Below are positions 1-5,741 of a stretch of DNA of 9,586 bases, piece after piece. The translations under genes were made by a program, and so were the position numbers. Source of the DNA: Ramlibacter sp. (GTDB lineage Bacteria; Pseudomonadota; Gammaproteobacteria; Burkholderiales; Burkholderiaceae_C); contig JAQGMT010000011.1 in the NCBI GenBank assembly GCA_028292185.1, positions 1 to 9,586 on the forward strand, in the 5' to 3' direction. Under the pieces are notes generated by a model. The model ran no database searches. It had not been told where the DNA came from and worked only from the letters and a program-made list of their open reading frames with translations. Positions within the stretch are counted from its first letter, which is position 1. Each line of letters begins with the position of its first letter.

Positions 1-1
1 G

Positions 2-817
2 CTGCGCGACAAGCCCGACCTCGGCTCCTTCAGCGCGGCTGCGCTCGATGCCTGCTTGCGGCAGGTGATGGGCAATGCCAGCGAGATCGCCGCGGGCAGC
101 CGGGCCGAAGGCCATGTCCACCAGCTGCGCGTCGGCTTGCGCCGCTTGCGCACTGCGCTGCGCGCGCTGCCCGATCTCGAAGATATCTCCCGGCGCATCG
201 AACCGGCGCTGGTGGAAGTGTTTCGCCTGTTGGGCGAATTGCGCGACCGCAGCTACGTGCTGCACAAGATCCAGCCGCTGGTCGAAGCCGCGGGCGGCGC
301 GCCGCTGCGCGTCGCGCCGGGTTTTCACGAAGGCATCGATCCGGGCGAACGGGTGCGGTCGGCGCGGTTCCAGGATGCCGTCCTGGAGCTGCTGGCGCGC
401 GCCGACAGCCTGCGCCAGGCCGGCGGACCGCCTGCCCGCAAGCTGCTTCGCCGCCGGATCGGCAAGCTGCACGAGCAGGTCTTGCGCGATGGCCGGCGCT
501 TCACCCGGTTGCCGCCCGAGCGCCAGCACCGGGTGCGCAAACGGCTCAAGCGGCTGCGCTACCTGAGCGAATTCGCGCAGGGCGTCTTCGGCAAGAAGAC
601 CGAGGATTACCTGGAGGCGATCAAACCCATGCAGGACGTGCTGGGCCAATACAACGACGAGATCATGGCGCAGCACATGTACCAGGAACTCGTCGGCGGC
701 GAGCCGGGCGCGCGCTTCGGCGTCGAGTGGCTGCGGGCCCGGCAAAAAAGCGAGGCCAAGGCCTGCCGCAAAGCGCTGGCGAAACTGAAGTCGGTGCGCC
801 CGTTCTGGGAGAAGTGA
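2..817 (+). CDS. CHAD-domain protein, 5' truncated by window edge
   Basis: The frame is open from base 2, giving 271 residues with the true start outside the window. A TTG at 56 is the first possible start inside, but the reading continues upstream of it, so I treat the gene as partial. The CHAD hallmark is clear: HQLRVGLRRLR at about nt 119-151 and a second basic helix HRVRKRLKRLRYLSEF at about nt 527-574, in an all-helical protein rich in Arg and Lys. CHAD domains are known to bind polyphosphate through these conserved His and basic residues. In many proteobacteria the domain follows an N-terminal CYTH domain (triphosphate tunnel family); whether one lies off the left edge cannot be seen. 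The gene ends 18 bases from the stop of the convergent PPK2 gene, which fits a role at polyphosphate granules or in phosphate storage. The domain call is firm; the physiological role is inferred. Confidence 0.9.
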   Translation: MRDKPDLGSFSAAALDACLRQVMGNASEIAAGSRAEGHVHQLRVGLRRLRTALRALPDLEDISRRIEPALVEVFRLLGELRDRSYVLHKIQPLVEAAGGAPLRVAPGFHEGIDPGERVRSARFQDAVLELLARADSLRQAGGPPARKLLRRRIGKLHEQVLRDGRRFTRLPPERQHRVRKRLKRLRYLSEFAQGVFGKKTEDYLEAIKPMQDVLGQYNDEIMAQHMYQELVGGEPGARFGVEWLRARQKSEAKACRKALAKLKSVRPFWEK

Positions 818-835
818 CGGAGTTCGCGCTCCTGA

Positions 836-1666
836 TCAGGGCACCTTCAGCGAAGCGATCGTGGGGTCGTCGTCGGGGTACCGCAGATCGAGTCCCTGCA
901 ACGATTCGCGCAGCGCCAGCGCGATCATCAGGTTGCGATGGGTCTTGGAATCGGCAGGCACGATGGTCCAGGGCGCCCAAGGCGTGGCCGTCGCTGCGAT
1001 CATCTTCTCGTAAGCATGCTGGTAAGCATCCCACTGCTTGCGCACTTCCAGGTCACCGCGCTGGAATTTGTAGCGTTTGGCCGGATTGTCCACCCGCTCC
1101 TGCAGGCGCTTGCGCTGCTCGTCGCTGGAGATGTGCAGCATGAACTTGAGCACCACCGTGCCGGTTTCGGCCAGCATGCGTTCGAAGTCGTTGATCTGCG
1201 CATAGCGGCGCTGCGTTTGCGCGGCGTCGATGGCGCCGCTGACGACCGGCACCAGCACGTCCTCGTAGTGGCTGCGGTTGAACACCACGATCTCGCCCGC
1301 GGCGGGCACTTGCTGGTGGATGCGCCAGAGGTAATCGTGGGCGCGCTCGGCCTCGTTGGGCGCGCGCCATCCGACGGTGCGCACCCCCAGCGGGCTCATG
1401 CGGCCGAACACCCTTCGCAGGGTGCCGTCCTTGCCGCTCGCATCCAGCCCCTGGAGCACCACCAGCAGCTTGTGGCGGCGATCGGCAAAAAAGAGGTTCT
1501 GCAGCGCATCCAGTTCCTGCGCGAGGTCGTCGACACGTTCGCGGTCCTTGGACTTGTCGCCGCTGGAGAACGGCTTGTGCCCCGGATCTATCGCCGCGAG
1601 GGAAAACGCCTTGTCGGCGGCGCACAGTCGCAAGCGCAGCCATGCCTTTTGTTCAGCCTTCTTCAT
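836..1666 (-). CDS. ppk2: Polyphosphate kinase 2, class III type (polyP:AMP/ADP phosphotransferase)
   Basis: A 276-residue PPK2-family P-loop kinase, cytoplasmic, full length for a single-domain member. Walker A is GLDASGKDG (residues 73-81), Walker B is FNRSHYEDV (129-137), and a basic lid segment with KRLQER and KRYKF lies at about 186-201. The NRSHYEDV form, in place of the DRSWYNR of class I, is what I associate with class III enzymes (Deinococcus and Meiothermus type), which can phosphorylate both AMP and ADP from polyphosphate. The N-terminal 40 residues resemble the usual lead-in of that class. The ATG at 1666 lies 16 nt after the stop of the pyrophosphatase gene on the same strand and has no strong Shine-Dalgarno motif, so translational coupling is likely. 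It converges with the CHAD gene. Family is certain; class is assigned by motif, and AMP preference is inferred. Confidence 0.93.
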   Translation of the reverse strand: MKKAEQKAWLRLRLCAADKAFSLAAIDPGHKPFSSGDKSKDRERVDDLAQELDALQNLFFADRRHKLLVVLQGLDASGKDGTLRRVFGRMSPLGVRTVGWRAPNEAERAHDYLWRIHQQVPAAGEIVVFNRSHYEDVLVPVVSGAIDAAQTQRRYAQINDFERMLAETGTVVLKFMLHISSDEQRKRLQERVDNPAKRYKFQRGDLEVRKQWDAYQHAYEKMIAATATPWAPWTIVPADSKTHRNLMIALALRESLQGLDLRYPDDDPTIASLKVP

Positions 1667-1682
1667 CCATCGCAGTGTGAAC

Positions 1683-2216
1683 TCATTTGCGCCATGCCTG
1701 CTGACCTTCGCGGATCAGTTGCAGCGCGCGCTCGCGACCGCTTCGCCCCAGGATGGTGAATTTCACGCCCCGCTGCGCGTTGTACGACTCGAAGAAGCTC
1801 TCGATGCCGCGCACGATCGACTCCGGCACGTCCTCCAGCGCGTTCCAATCACAATACGTGTCACTGGCGCGAGCCACCGCCAGGATGCGGTCGTTGCGTA
1901 TCGCCTCCTTGCCTTGCGGCTGCTGCGTGGCTTCGATGACACCGATGAGGCGCGCGGCAACGATGGCCCCCACCGGCGTGGGCTCGTCGGCGAACACCAG
2001 CACGTCCAGTGGATCTCCGTCCTGGCCTTGCGTTCCCGGCACAAAGCCGAAGTCCAGGGGAAAGGCGCTGCCGGCGGGGATCACATGATGCAGCGCGAAC
2101 GCACGCAAGGACGGCTCGTACTTCAGTTTGCTGCGACGGCCCTTCGTGGCTTCCACCACGACCCGCACGCTCCCAGCGTCGTCGAATGGCTCCAACTGGT
2201 CGAGGTTCGCGTTCAT
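1683..2216 (-). CDS. ppa: Family I (soluble) inorganic pyrophosphatase, divergent subgroup
   Basis: A 177-residue protein, the usual length of prokaryotic family I pyrophosphatase, which hydrolyses PPi to two phosphates with Mg2+. The signature DGDPLDVLV (residues 66-74) supplies three metal-binding aspartates, and E22, KYE (32-34) and Y145 also align with E. coli PPase. By hand alignment several other E. coli active-site positions differ: R43 is H44, Y55 is F56, D97 is Q98, D102 is N108, K104 is R110 and K142 is N146. Some of these (the RND-R and YN segments) look like features of a bacterial subgroup I recall, rather than damage. It is first in a two-gene operon with the class III PPK2; removing PPi or raising Pi beside a polyP kinase makes metabolic sense. 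The start ATG lacks a strong Shine-Dalgarno motif. Family is certain, true substrate less so. Confidence 0.92.
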   Translation of the reverse strand: MNANLDQLEPFDDAGSVRVVVEATKGRRSKLKYEPSLRAFALHHVIPAGSAFPLDFGFVPGTQGQDGDPLDVLVFADEPTPVGAIVAARLIGVIEATQQPQGKEAIRNDRILAVARASDTYCDWNALEDVPESIVRGIESFFESYNAQRGVKFTILGRSGRERALQLIREGQQAWRK

Positions 2217-2341
2217 AACCCAGCATGGTGAAATCTTCGGCCGCCGTCTGTCGGCCGCCGGCGCACGCTGCCGTCAGGCAAAATGATTCCAGCGCGGTCG
2301 GCTGTGCTTGACGAACTATTGCGTTGAAACAAAACTGACGC

Positions 2342-2554
2342 ATGGCTCCAAAAGTCCAATCGCATCAGACCAGGCCGGTCAAGGACGAACTCCAGGAACT
2401 GCACGAAATCGCCAAACGGCAGCATGGGCCAAATGCCAGGTCGACGCGGCGCCTCCGCGAAGCGCTCGGCGCTGAGATCGGCCCGCAGAAAAGCCCGGAA
2501 ACGGCTGCTTCGATTGGCCGTCCATGGCGCGGCGGTCATGTAGCTGTCAAGTGA
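2342..2554 (+). CDS. Possible small hypothetical protein (70 aa)
   Basis: An ATG-started reading frame of 70 codons in the gap between the two divergent polyphosphate operons. The product would be basic with a short helical-looking segment (DELQELHEIAKRQ, about residues 15-27) and no recognisable domain. No Shine-Dalgarno motif precedes the ATG. A TTGACG (2308-2313) with a 17-nt spacer to a poor -10 (AAAACT) lies just ahead. Its last codons overlap the putative PHO box at 2533-2550, which would be unusual for a conserved gene. It may be a chance ORF in GC-rich DNA; I do not recognise it. Confidence 0.25.
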   Translation: MAPKVQSHQTRPVKDELQELHEIAKRQHGPNARSTRRLREALGAEIGPQKSPETAASIGRPWRGGHVAVK

Positions 2555-2566
2555 GCGGCATGTAAT
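2533..2566 (+). promoter_or_regulatory. Putative PHO box (PhoB site) with -10 hexamer
   Basis: CGGTCAT-GTAG-CTGTCAA at 2533-2550 matches the PhoB consensus of two CTGTCAT repeats separated by 4 nt at 12 of 14 positions (6 of 7 in each half). Exactly 10 nt downstream is TGTAAT (2561-2566), 5 of 6 to the sigma-70 -10 element. This is the layout of known PhoB-dependent promoters such as E. coli phoA, where the box replaces the -35. The predicted transcript would begin near 2573 and give a leader of about 75 nt before the PPK2 ATG at 2648. It also argues against the GTG at 2570 as the PPK2 start. The site is read by eye; binding is inferred. Confidence 0.6.
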
Positions 2567-2637
2567 AGCGTGCGGCAACGTGATGTCCGCGGGACGCGCC
2601 GTGGCTCGCCTGACAGGGAGCTATGGTCATTAGCGAT

Positions 2638-2642
2638 GGAGA
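2638..2642 (+). promoter_or_regulatory. Ribosome binding site deciding the PPK2 start
   Basis: GGAGA ends 5 nt before the ATG at 2648. The motif lies inside the alternative in-frame ATG at 2636 (ATG GAG AAA CCC ATG), which has only a distant GGGAG behind it. This favours 2648 over 2636 and over the GTG at 2570. Confidence 0.65.
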
Positions 2643-2647
2643 AACCC

Positions 2648-3553
2648 ATGAACGACAACGAATTCACCCGCCGCATGGAGATCGAGGTGCTCGACTCCTG
2701 GGACGAGGAACTCGAGCTCGAGCTGGAGGACCGCCCCTTCGACGCGGAGGGCCGCGAAATTCCATTGTCCGAGTCGGACAAGATCGACCGGCACCGCTAC
2801 TTCCGGGAATTGCTGCGGCTGCAGGGCGAATTGGTCAAGCTGCAGGACTGGGTGGTCGCGAGCGGCCACAAGATCGTCATCCTGTTCGAGGGCCGCGACG
2901 CAGCAGGCAAGGGCGGCGTCATCAAGCGCATCACGCAGCGGCTGAACCCGCGCGTTTGCCGCGTCGCGGCCTTGCCCGCGCCCAACGACCGCGAGCGCAC
3001 CCAGTGGTATTTCCAGCGCTACGTCGCGCACCTGCCCGCCGCGGGCGAGATGGTGCTGTTCGACCGCAGCTGGTACAACCGCGCCGGCGTCGAGCGCGTC
3101 ATGGGATTTTGCAGCGACGACCAGCTGGAGGAATTCTTCCGGTCCGTGCCGGAATTCGAGCGCATGCTCGCGCGCTCGGGCATCCAGCTGGTCAAGTACT
3201 GGTTCTCGATTTCCGACGAGGAGCAGCACCTGCGCTTCATGTCGCGCATCCGGGATCCCCTGAAGCAATGGAAGCTCAGCCCCATGGACCTGGAGTCGCG
3301 GCGGCGCTGGGAGGCGTACACCAAGGCCAAGGAAGCGATGCTGGAACGCACGCACATTCCGCAAGCGCGGTGGTGGGTGGTGCACGGCGACGACAAGAAG
3401 GCCGCGCGCTTGAACTGCATCGAGCACCTGCTCTCGCTGGTGCCTTACGCGGAAATACCGCATCCCGAGGTTCAGCTGCCCGAGCGAGTGCGGCACCAGG
3501 ACTACTCGCGCGGCCCCGTTGCGCCGTCCATGATCGTTCCACAGAAATACTGA
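2648..3553 (+). CDS. ppk2: Polyphosphate kinase 2, class I type (polyP:ADP phosphotransferase)
   Basis: From the ATG chosen by Shine-Dalgarno spacing the protein has 301 residues; in-frame starts at 2636 (ATG) and 2570 (GTG) would add 4 or 26. It is a single-domain PPK2 that reversibly transfers phosphate between polyphosphate and nucleoside di- and triphosphates in the cytoplasm. An acidic N-terminal arm (about 11-28, mostly Glu and Asp) leads into Walker A GRDAAGKGG (82-90), then Walker B FDRSWYNR (138-145) followed by AGVERVMGF. The C-terminal lid has KQWKLSPMDLESRRRWE (206-222), a class I signature as I know the family. It lies divergent from the pyrophosphatase-PPK2 operon, about 430 nt away, with a PHO box upstream, so phosphate starvation control is likely. 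The two PPK2 proteins of the window are clearly different classes, not a recent duplication. Family certain, direction of reaction in vivo unknown. Confidence 0.94.
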   Translation: MNDNEFTRRMEIEVLDSWDEELELELEDRPFDAEGREIPLSESDKIDRHRYFRELLRLQGELVKLQDWVVASGHKIVILFEGRDAAGKGGVIKRITQRLNPRVCRVAALPAPNDRERTQWYFQRYVAHLPAAGEMVLFDRSWYNRAGVERVMGFCSDDQLEEFFRSVPEFERMLARSGIQLVKYWFSISDEEQHLRFMSRIRDPLKQWKLSPMDLESRRRWEAYTKAKEAMLERTHIPQARWWVVHGDDKKAARLNCIEHLLSLVPYAEIPHPEVQLPERVRHQDYSRGPVAPSMIVPQKY

Positions 3554-3916
3554 GCGACCCGGCGCTTCGGCCGGGCCATGGATACTGCAATTCGCGTGAG
3601 CGGGCTCGACAAGACTACGTGGTGCGCGGGAGCTGGTGCCGGGGCCAGCGGGCCTATTGAGATGGGCGCGGCGTTGAAGGCCACTCATCCCGATCCGCAA
3701 GTCAGCTGCCCGGTGGGCGAGCGGCGAACCGCTGTTCGACGACTTGCTGGGCCGGTTGATCGTCTTGTCGTGCGTCTTCAGGCCGTGGAAGAACCATAGT
3801 CGGCGGTGCCCTCCGCGCCCTCGAGCGCGCGTCCTACGTCGACAGCAGATTCGGCGACTTGGTGCCGGGCGTCTCAACCACGATGCTGGGGGACCCCAAC
3901 GACCAGGAGACTCGCC
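3554..3916. other. Non-coding gap of about 360 bases
   Basis: I find no convincing gene here. A 73-codon frame starting at 3578 and a minus-strand frame at 3502-3684 have no Shine-Dalgarno motif and no recognisable domain. The gap holds a GC hairpin just after the PPK2 stop (3558-3575) and a second short inverted repeat, GCTGG (3632-3636) with CCAGC (3645-3649). Two similar stretches, TTCGACGACTTG near 3736 and TTCGGCGACTTG near 3850, may be chance. The promoter of the 65-residue protein should lie in its right part, but I see no clear -35/-10 pair. Confidence 0.5.
3558..3575 (+). terminator. GC hairpin after the class I PPK2 gene
   Basis: CCCGGC (3558-3563) pairs with GCCGGG (3570-3575) around a 6-nt loop, 4 nt after the PPK2 stop codon. 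No run of T follows, so it is terminator-like only; it may act with Rho or as an mRNA 3' end stabiliser. Confidence 0.35.
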
Positions 3917-4114
3917 ATGGCGACACCCCAGAATCCCACCGGCAGCGCGGACTCGCAAGAACCGCTCGACGGCCAGCCTGTGCCCATGCCCGACGAGGAC
4001 GGGCCGCACGACGTGCCCGACGCCACCGTGATCGAAAAGACCTTGCCGACGGGGCCCGTGTCCGACATTGGCGGCGCCGGCTCTTCGCCGTCGCGCGACA
4101 AGCCTCAGGCGTAG
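3917..4114 (+). CDS. Small disordered hypothetical protein (65 aa)
   Basis: The ATG at 3917 follows AGGAGA (3905-3910) by 6 nt, a strong Shine-Dalgarno arrangement, so I prefer it to the upstream in-frame ATG at 3806. The 65-residue product is rich in Pro, Gly, Asp and Ser, acidic in its middle (MPDEDGPHDVPDATVIEK), with no signal peptide, membrane segment or cysteine. It should be largely unstructured. I do not recognise a family; short proteins of this Pro-Asp-rich type occur in Burkholderiales, but I cannot name one. It stands alone between the PPK2 gene and the glycine-zipper gene, all on the plus strand. The good ribosome site and the composition argue for a real gene; function unknown. 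Confidence 0.6.
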   Translation: MATPQNPTGSADSQEPLDGQPVPMPDEDGPHDVPDATVIEKTLPTGPVSDIGGAGSSPSRDKPQA

Positions 4115-4140
4115 CAGCACTGCATGTGGGCGATGCAGGC

Positions 4141-4162
4141 GCAACGCCGCAGCGCGCGTTGC
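4141..4162 (+). terminator. Hairpin between two small genes
   Basis: GCAACGC (4141-4147) pairs with GCGTTGC (4156-4162) around an 8-nt loop, 26 nt after the stop of the 65-residue protein. A T-rich patch (GGCTTTTGTTC) follows about 15 nt later rather than directly, so this is a weak terminator candidate. Confidence 0.3.
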
Positions 4163-4254
4163 ACATCTCCTACGCGGCTTTTGTTCCCAGGCCGACAGCA
4201 CGCAGCCTGCGCGCCTCCTAGATTGGGGTATCGAATCACCCAACAGGAACTGCC

Positions 4255-4521
4255 ATGAAAACCCAACTTCTCGTCCTCGCCCTCTCAGCTGCACTTATGA
4301 CGGTCGCAGCCCCGGCCAATGCCAAGGGCTGTGTCAAGGGCGCGGCCGTCGGCGGTGTGGCCGGCCACGTGGCGGGCCATCATGGATTGCTGGGCGCGGC
4401 CGCCGGCTGCGCGATCGGCAAGCATCGCGCCAACAAGCAGGACAAGGCAGCGGCGCAGCAGAACGCCAACACCACCAACAGCAGCAACACCACGCAGCCG
4501 GTGAAGCGGACCCAGGGCTAA
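4255..4521 (+). CDS. Secreted glycine-zipper small protein
   Basis: An 88-residue protein whose ATG follows AGGAA (4245-4249) by 5 nt. Residues 1-23 form a Sec signal peptide (MKTQ, hydrophobic core, cleavage after ANA-23), leaving a mature protein of about 65 residues. Residues 29-55 carry Gly at about every fourth position (G29, G33, G37, G41, then G44, G47, G51, G55), a glycine-zipper pattern like that of outer-membrane-associated small proteins such as OsmB or the 2TM glycine-zipper family. Two cysteines (C26, C52) could form a disulfide in the periplasm. The C-terminal third is a polar Asn/Thr/Gln/Ser tail (about 68-81). It converges on the membrane protein gene downstream. Periplasmic or envelope location is well supported; a stress or envelope role is only an analogy. 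Confidence 0.8.
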   Translation: MKTQLLVLALSAALMTVAAPANAKGCVKGAAVGGVAGHVAGHHGLLGAAAGCAIGKHRANKQDKAAAQQNANTTNSSNTTQPVKRTQG

Positions 4522-4542
4522 GCCGCCGACCCGGCTACAGCC
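4516..4542. terminator. Bidirectional hairpin between convergent genes
   Basis: GGCT-a-AGCCG (4516-4525) pairs with CGGCT-ac-AGCC (4532-4542): nine base pairs with a small internal loop and a 6-nt apical loop. It overlaps both stop codons (TAA at 4519-4521 on plus, TAG at 4537-4535 on minus) of the convergent genes. Its place suggests a shared terminator, though neither side has a T run. Confidence 0.45.
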
Positions 4543-4936
4543 ACTCGCCGCTGTGCGGCATCTGGATCTCGGTGGCCGGGTCGCCCTCGCTCACCAACGC
4601 GCCCATGGCGACGCTCAGCAGCGAGATGAAGATGGCGGCGAAGAACGCCGTCCAGAAGCCCGACACCTTGAAGCCCTTCACGATCCACGCCACCAGCAGG
4701 ATCATCAGGGCGTTGATCACCAGGATGAACAACCCGAAGGTGACGAGGGTGAGCGGCAGCGTGAGGATGACCAGCAGCGGCTTGACCAAGGCGTTGGCCA
4801 GGCCCAGCAGCAGCGCCGAAATGATGAGGGAGCCGGCACCCGCGAATTTCAGGCCCTTGAACATCAAGCTGGCCACCCAAAGAGACAGCGCGGTGATCGC
4901 CAGGTGCAGCAGAAACGGCGTGAGGTGGTCGAACAT
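4535..4936 (-). CDS. Holin-superfamily-IV (DUF360/YvlD-like) inner membrane protein
   Basis: A 133-residue, strongly hydrophobic protein with about four membrane segments (about 8-25, 34-50, 54-86 holding one or two passes, and 95-114) and a short acidic tail. The order of segments, with the GLANALVKPLLVILTLPLTLVTFGLF stretch split around KP (52-53) and the VINALMI motif (73-79), matches the small proteins commonly annotated as phage holin family or mycobacterial 4-TM holin superfamily IV. The name does not imply phage origin; these are ordinary chromosomal proteins of unknown function. The ATG at 4936 has TAGGAT on its own strand 6 nt ahead. It lies 56 nt downstream of the lipoprotein gene on the same strand and could be cotranscribed with it. 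Confidence 0.8.
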   Translation of the reverse strand: MFDHLTPFLLHLAITALSLWVASLMFKGLKFAGAGSLIISALLLGLANALVKPLLVILTLPLTLVTFGLFILVINALMILLVAWIVKGFKVSGFWTAFFAAIFISLLSVAMGALVSEGDPATEIQMPHSGEWL

Positions 4937-4992
4937 GCGCCGATCCTACTTCAGGCCCGGCCGCGAGTGGCCGCGCCTTCCTTCGTGCCTTC

Positions 4993-5652
4993 CTATTTGA
5001 CGACGTTCACGCCCGAAGCGAAGGTGATCTTGTCGAAGGTGCGGCCGATCGACTTGGCCGTGAAGTTGCTCATCTCCGTGTCGGCTTGCCATTGCACCTT
5101 GTCGCCGGCTTTCATCGGTGCTTGCATCGCGGCCACCCACACGGTCTTGCCGCCGCGGTCCACTTCCAGGTAGCTGTAGCCCCCACCGTTGACCACGCTC
5201 TTGAGCACGCCCGAGTTGCTCACCGGGGCTGCGCCCGCTGCGGGCGGCGGTGGGAAATCGCCATGCGGCCCCGTGGCGACGCTGGCGGCGCCGGCTGCGC
5301 CCCAGCTGTTGACGAACAGGATTTCGGGGAAGGTGCGCTTGAGCGACTTGGCTTCGAAGTTGCGCATCACCGCGTAGTCGCCCCACTGCACCGAAGCGCC
5401 CGGCTTGATGTCCAGTTGCGCGCCGGCGATCCACACCGGCTGGCCGGAGCCGGTCTGCACTTCGGCATAGGTGTAGCCGCCGCCGTTCTGCACCTGCAGC
5501 ACCTTGCCGCTGTTCTGGCCGGCTGCGGGGGAACCCGCCGACGCGTTCGGCGCGGTTTGAGCAACTGGAGCGATGGCGGGGGCGGACTCGCTACTCGAGC
5601 AGGCCGCCAGGCCGGACGTTATGGCAAGGGCGAGCAGAAACGAACGGGTCAC
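4993..5652 (-). CDS. Lipoprotein with two tandem GGGY-type (NrfJ-like, OB-fold?) domains
   Basis: I chose the GTG at 5652 (219 residues) because GGAG (5662-5659) stands 6 nt ahead; an in-frame ATG at 5664 adds 4 residues but has no Shine-Dalgarno motif. Residues 1-17 are a short lipoprotein signal with lipobox LAAC (C18), then a Ser/Ala/Pro-rich linker to about 48. Two copies of one domain follow, at 49-115 and 148-214. Both have NGGGY-[ST]-Y-x-EV (56-65 and 155-164), then a V-W-[IV]-A segment, a K-[PA]-G-x-x-V-QW motif (83-90, 181-188), NF-x-AKS (98-103, 196-201) and RTF (106-108, 204-206). A Pro-rich hinge (PHGDFPPPP, 129-137) separates them. From memory this resembles NrfJ-related, OB-fold-like periplasmic proteins; I cannot verify that. 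Location in the envelope is well supported, function unknown. Confidence 0.8.
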   Translation of the reverse strand: MTRSFLLALAITSGLAACSSSESAPAIAPVAQTAPNASAGSPAAGQNSGKVLQVQNGGGYTYAEVQTGSGQPVWIAGAQLDIKPGASVQWGDYAVMRNFEAKSLKRTFPEILFVNSWGAAGAASVATGPHGDFPPPPAAGAAPVSNSGVLKSVVNGGGYSYLEVDRGGKTVWVAAMQAPMKAGDKVQWQADTEMSNFTAKSIGRTFDKITFASGVNVVK

Positions 5653-5656
5653 GGTG

Positions 5657-5662
5657 TTCTCC
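5657..5662 (-). promoter_or_regulatory. Ribosome binding site favouring a GTG start
   Basis: On the minus strand GGAGAA lies inside the alternative ATG GAG AAC start of the lipoprotein gene and stands 4-6 nt before GTG at 5652. The ATG at 5664 itself has only CAACCCTTG before it. The shorter product also has a more typical basic lipoprotein n-region. Confidence 0.5.
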
Positions 5663-5727
5663 ATCAAGGGTTGACGCAGAGTTTCCCGGTTTCCATGCGC
5701 CGCGGCCAGTGCGCGCGTGCACTGCAG

Positions 5728-5741
5728 TTGATGAAGATCAA
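5728..5741 (-). promoter_or_regulatory. Perfect FNR/Anr/Dnr-type palindrome
   Basis: TTGAT-GAAG-ATCAA is an exact match to the FNR-family consensus TTGAT-N4-ATCAA. Its centre is about 82 nt upstream of the lipoprotein GTG. For an activator centred at -41.5 the transcript would start near 5693, leaving a leader of about 40 nt. The -10 region is GC-rich and poor. The box overlaps the stop codon of the upstream PNPOx-like gene. Oxygen- or NO-responsive control of the lipoprotein is inferred. Confidence 0.55.

Noticed and set aside
831..840. Palindrome CCTGATCAGG between the convergent CHAD and PPK2 genes
   Set aside because: No loop or T run; too short to call a terminator or operator, and it partly overlaps the PPK2 stop codon.
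1356..2231. A 291-codon plus-strand open frame
   Set aside because: Antisense to the PPK2 class III and pyrophosphatase genes; no domain, no ribosome site.
2217..2345. A second PHO box in front of the pyrophosphatase-PPK2 operon
   Set aside because: The best candidate on the minus strand, GCGTCAG-N4-GTTTCAA, matches only 8 of 14 positions and has no -10 at the right spacing.
2213..2578. A 121-codon minus-strand frame in the divergent gap
   Set aside because: No Shine-Dalgarno motif or domain, and it would cover the putative PHO promoter and run into the pyrophosphatase start.
3736..3865. Two similar stretches around TTCG-x-CGACTTG
   Set aside because: Similarity covers only about a dozen bases in GC-rich DNA; not enough for a repeat or a regulatory pair.
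2630..4294. A 554-codon minus-strand open frame
   Set aside because: It lies antisense to the class I PPK2 gene and two small genes and its protein is low-complexity Arg/Ala/His-rich without a domain; a GC-rich shadow.
4535..4936. Holin-like gene as a sign of a prophage or lysis cassette
   Set aside because: No endolysin, spanin, tail or integrase gene is near, and this family is a common chromosomal membrane protein despite its name.
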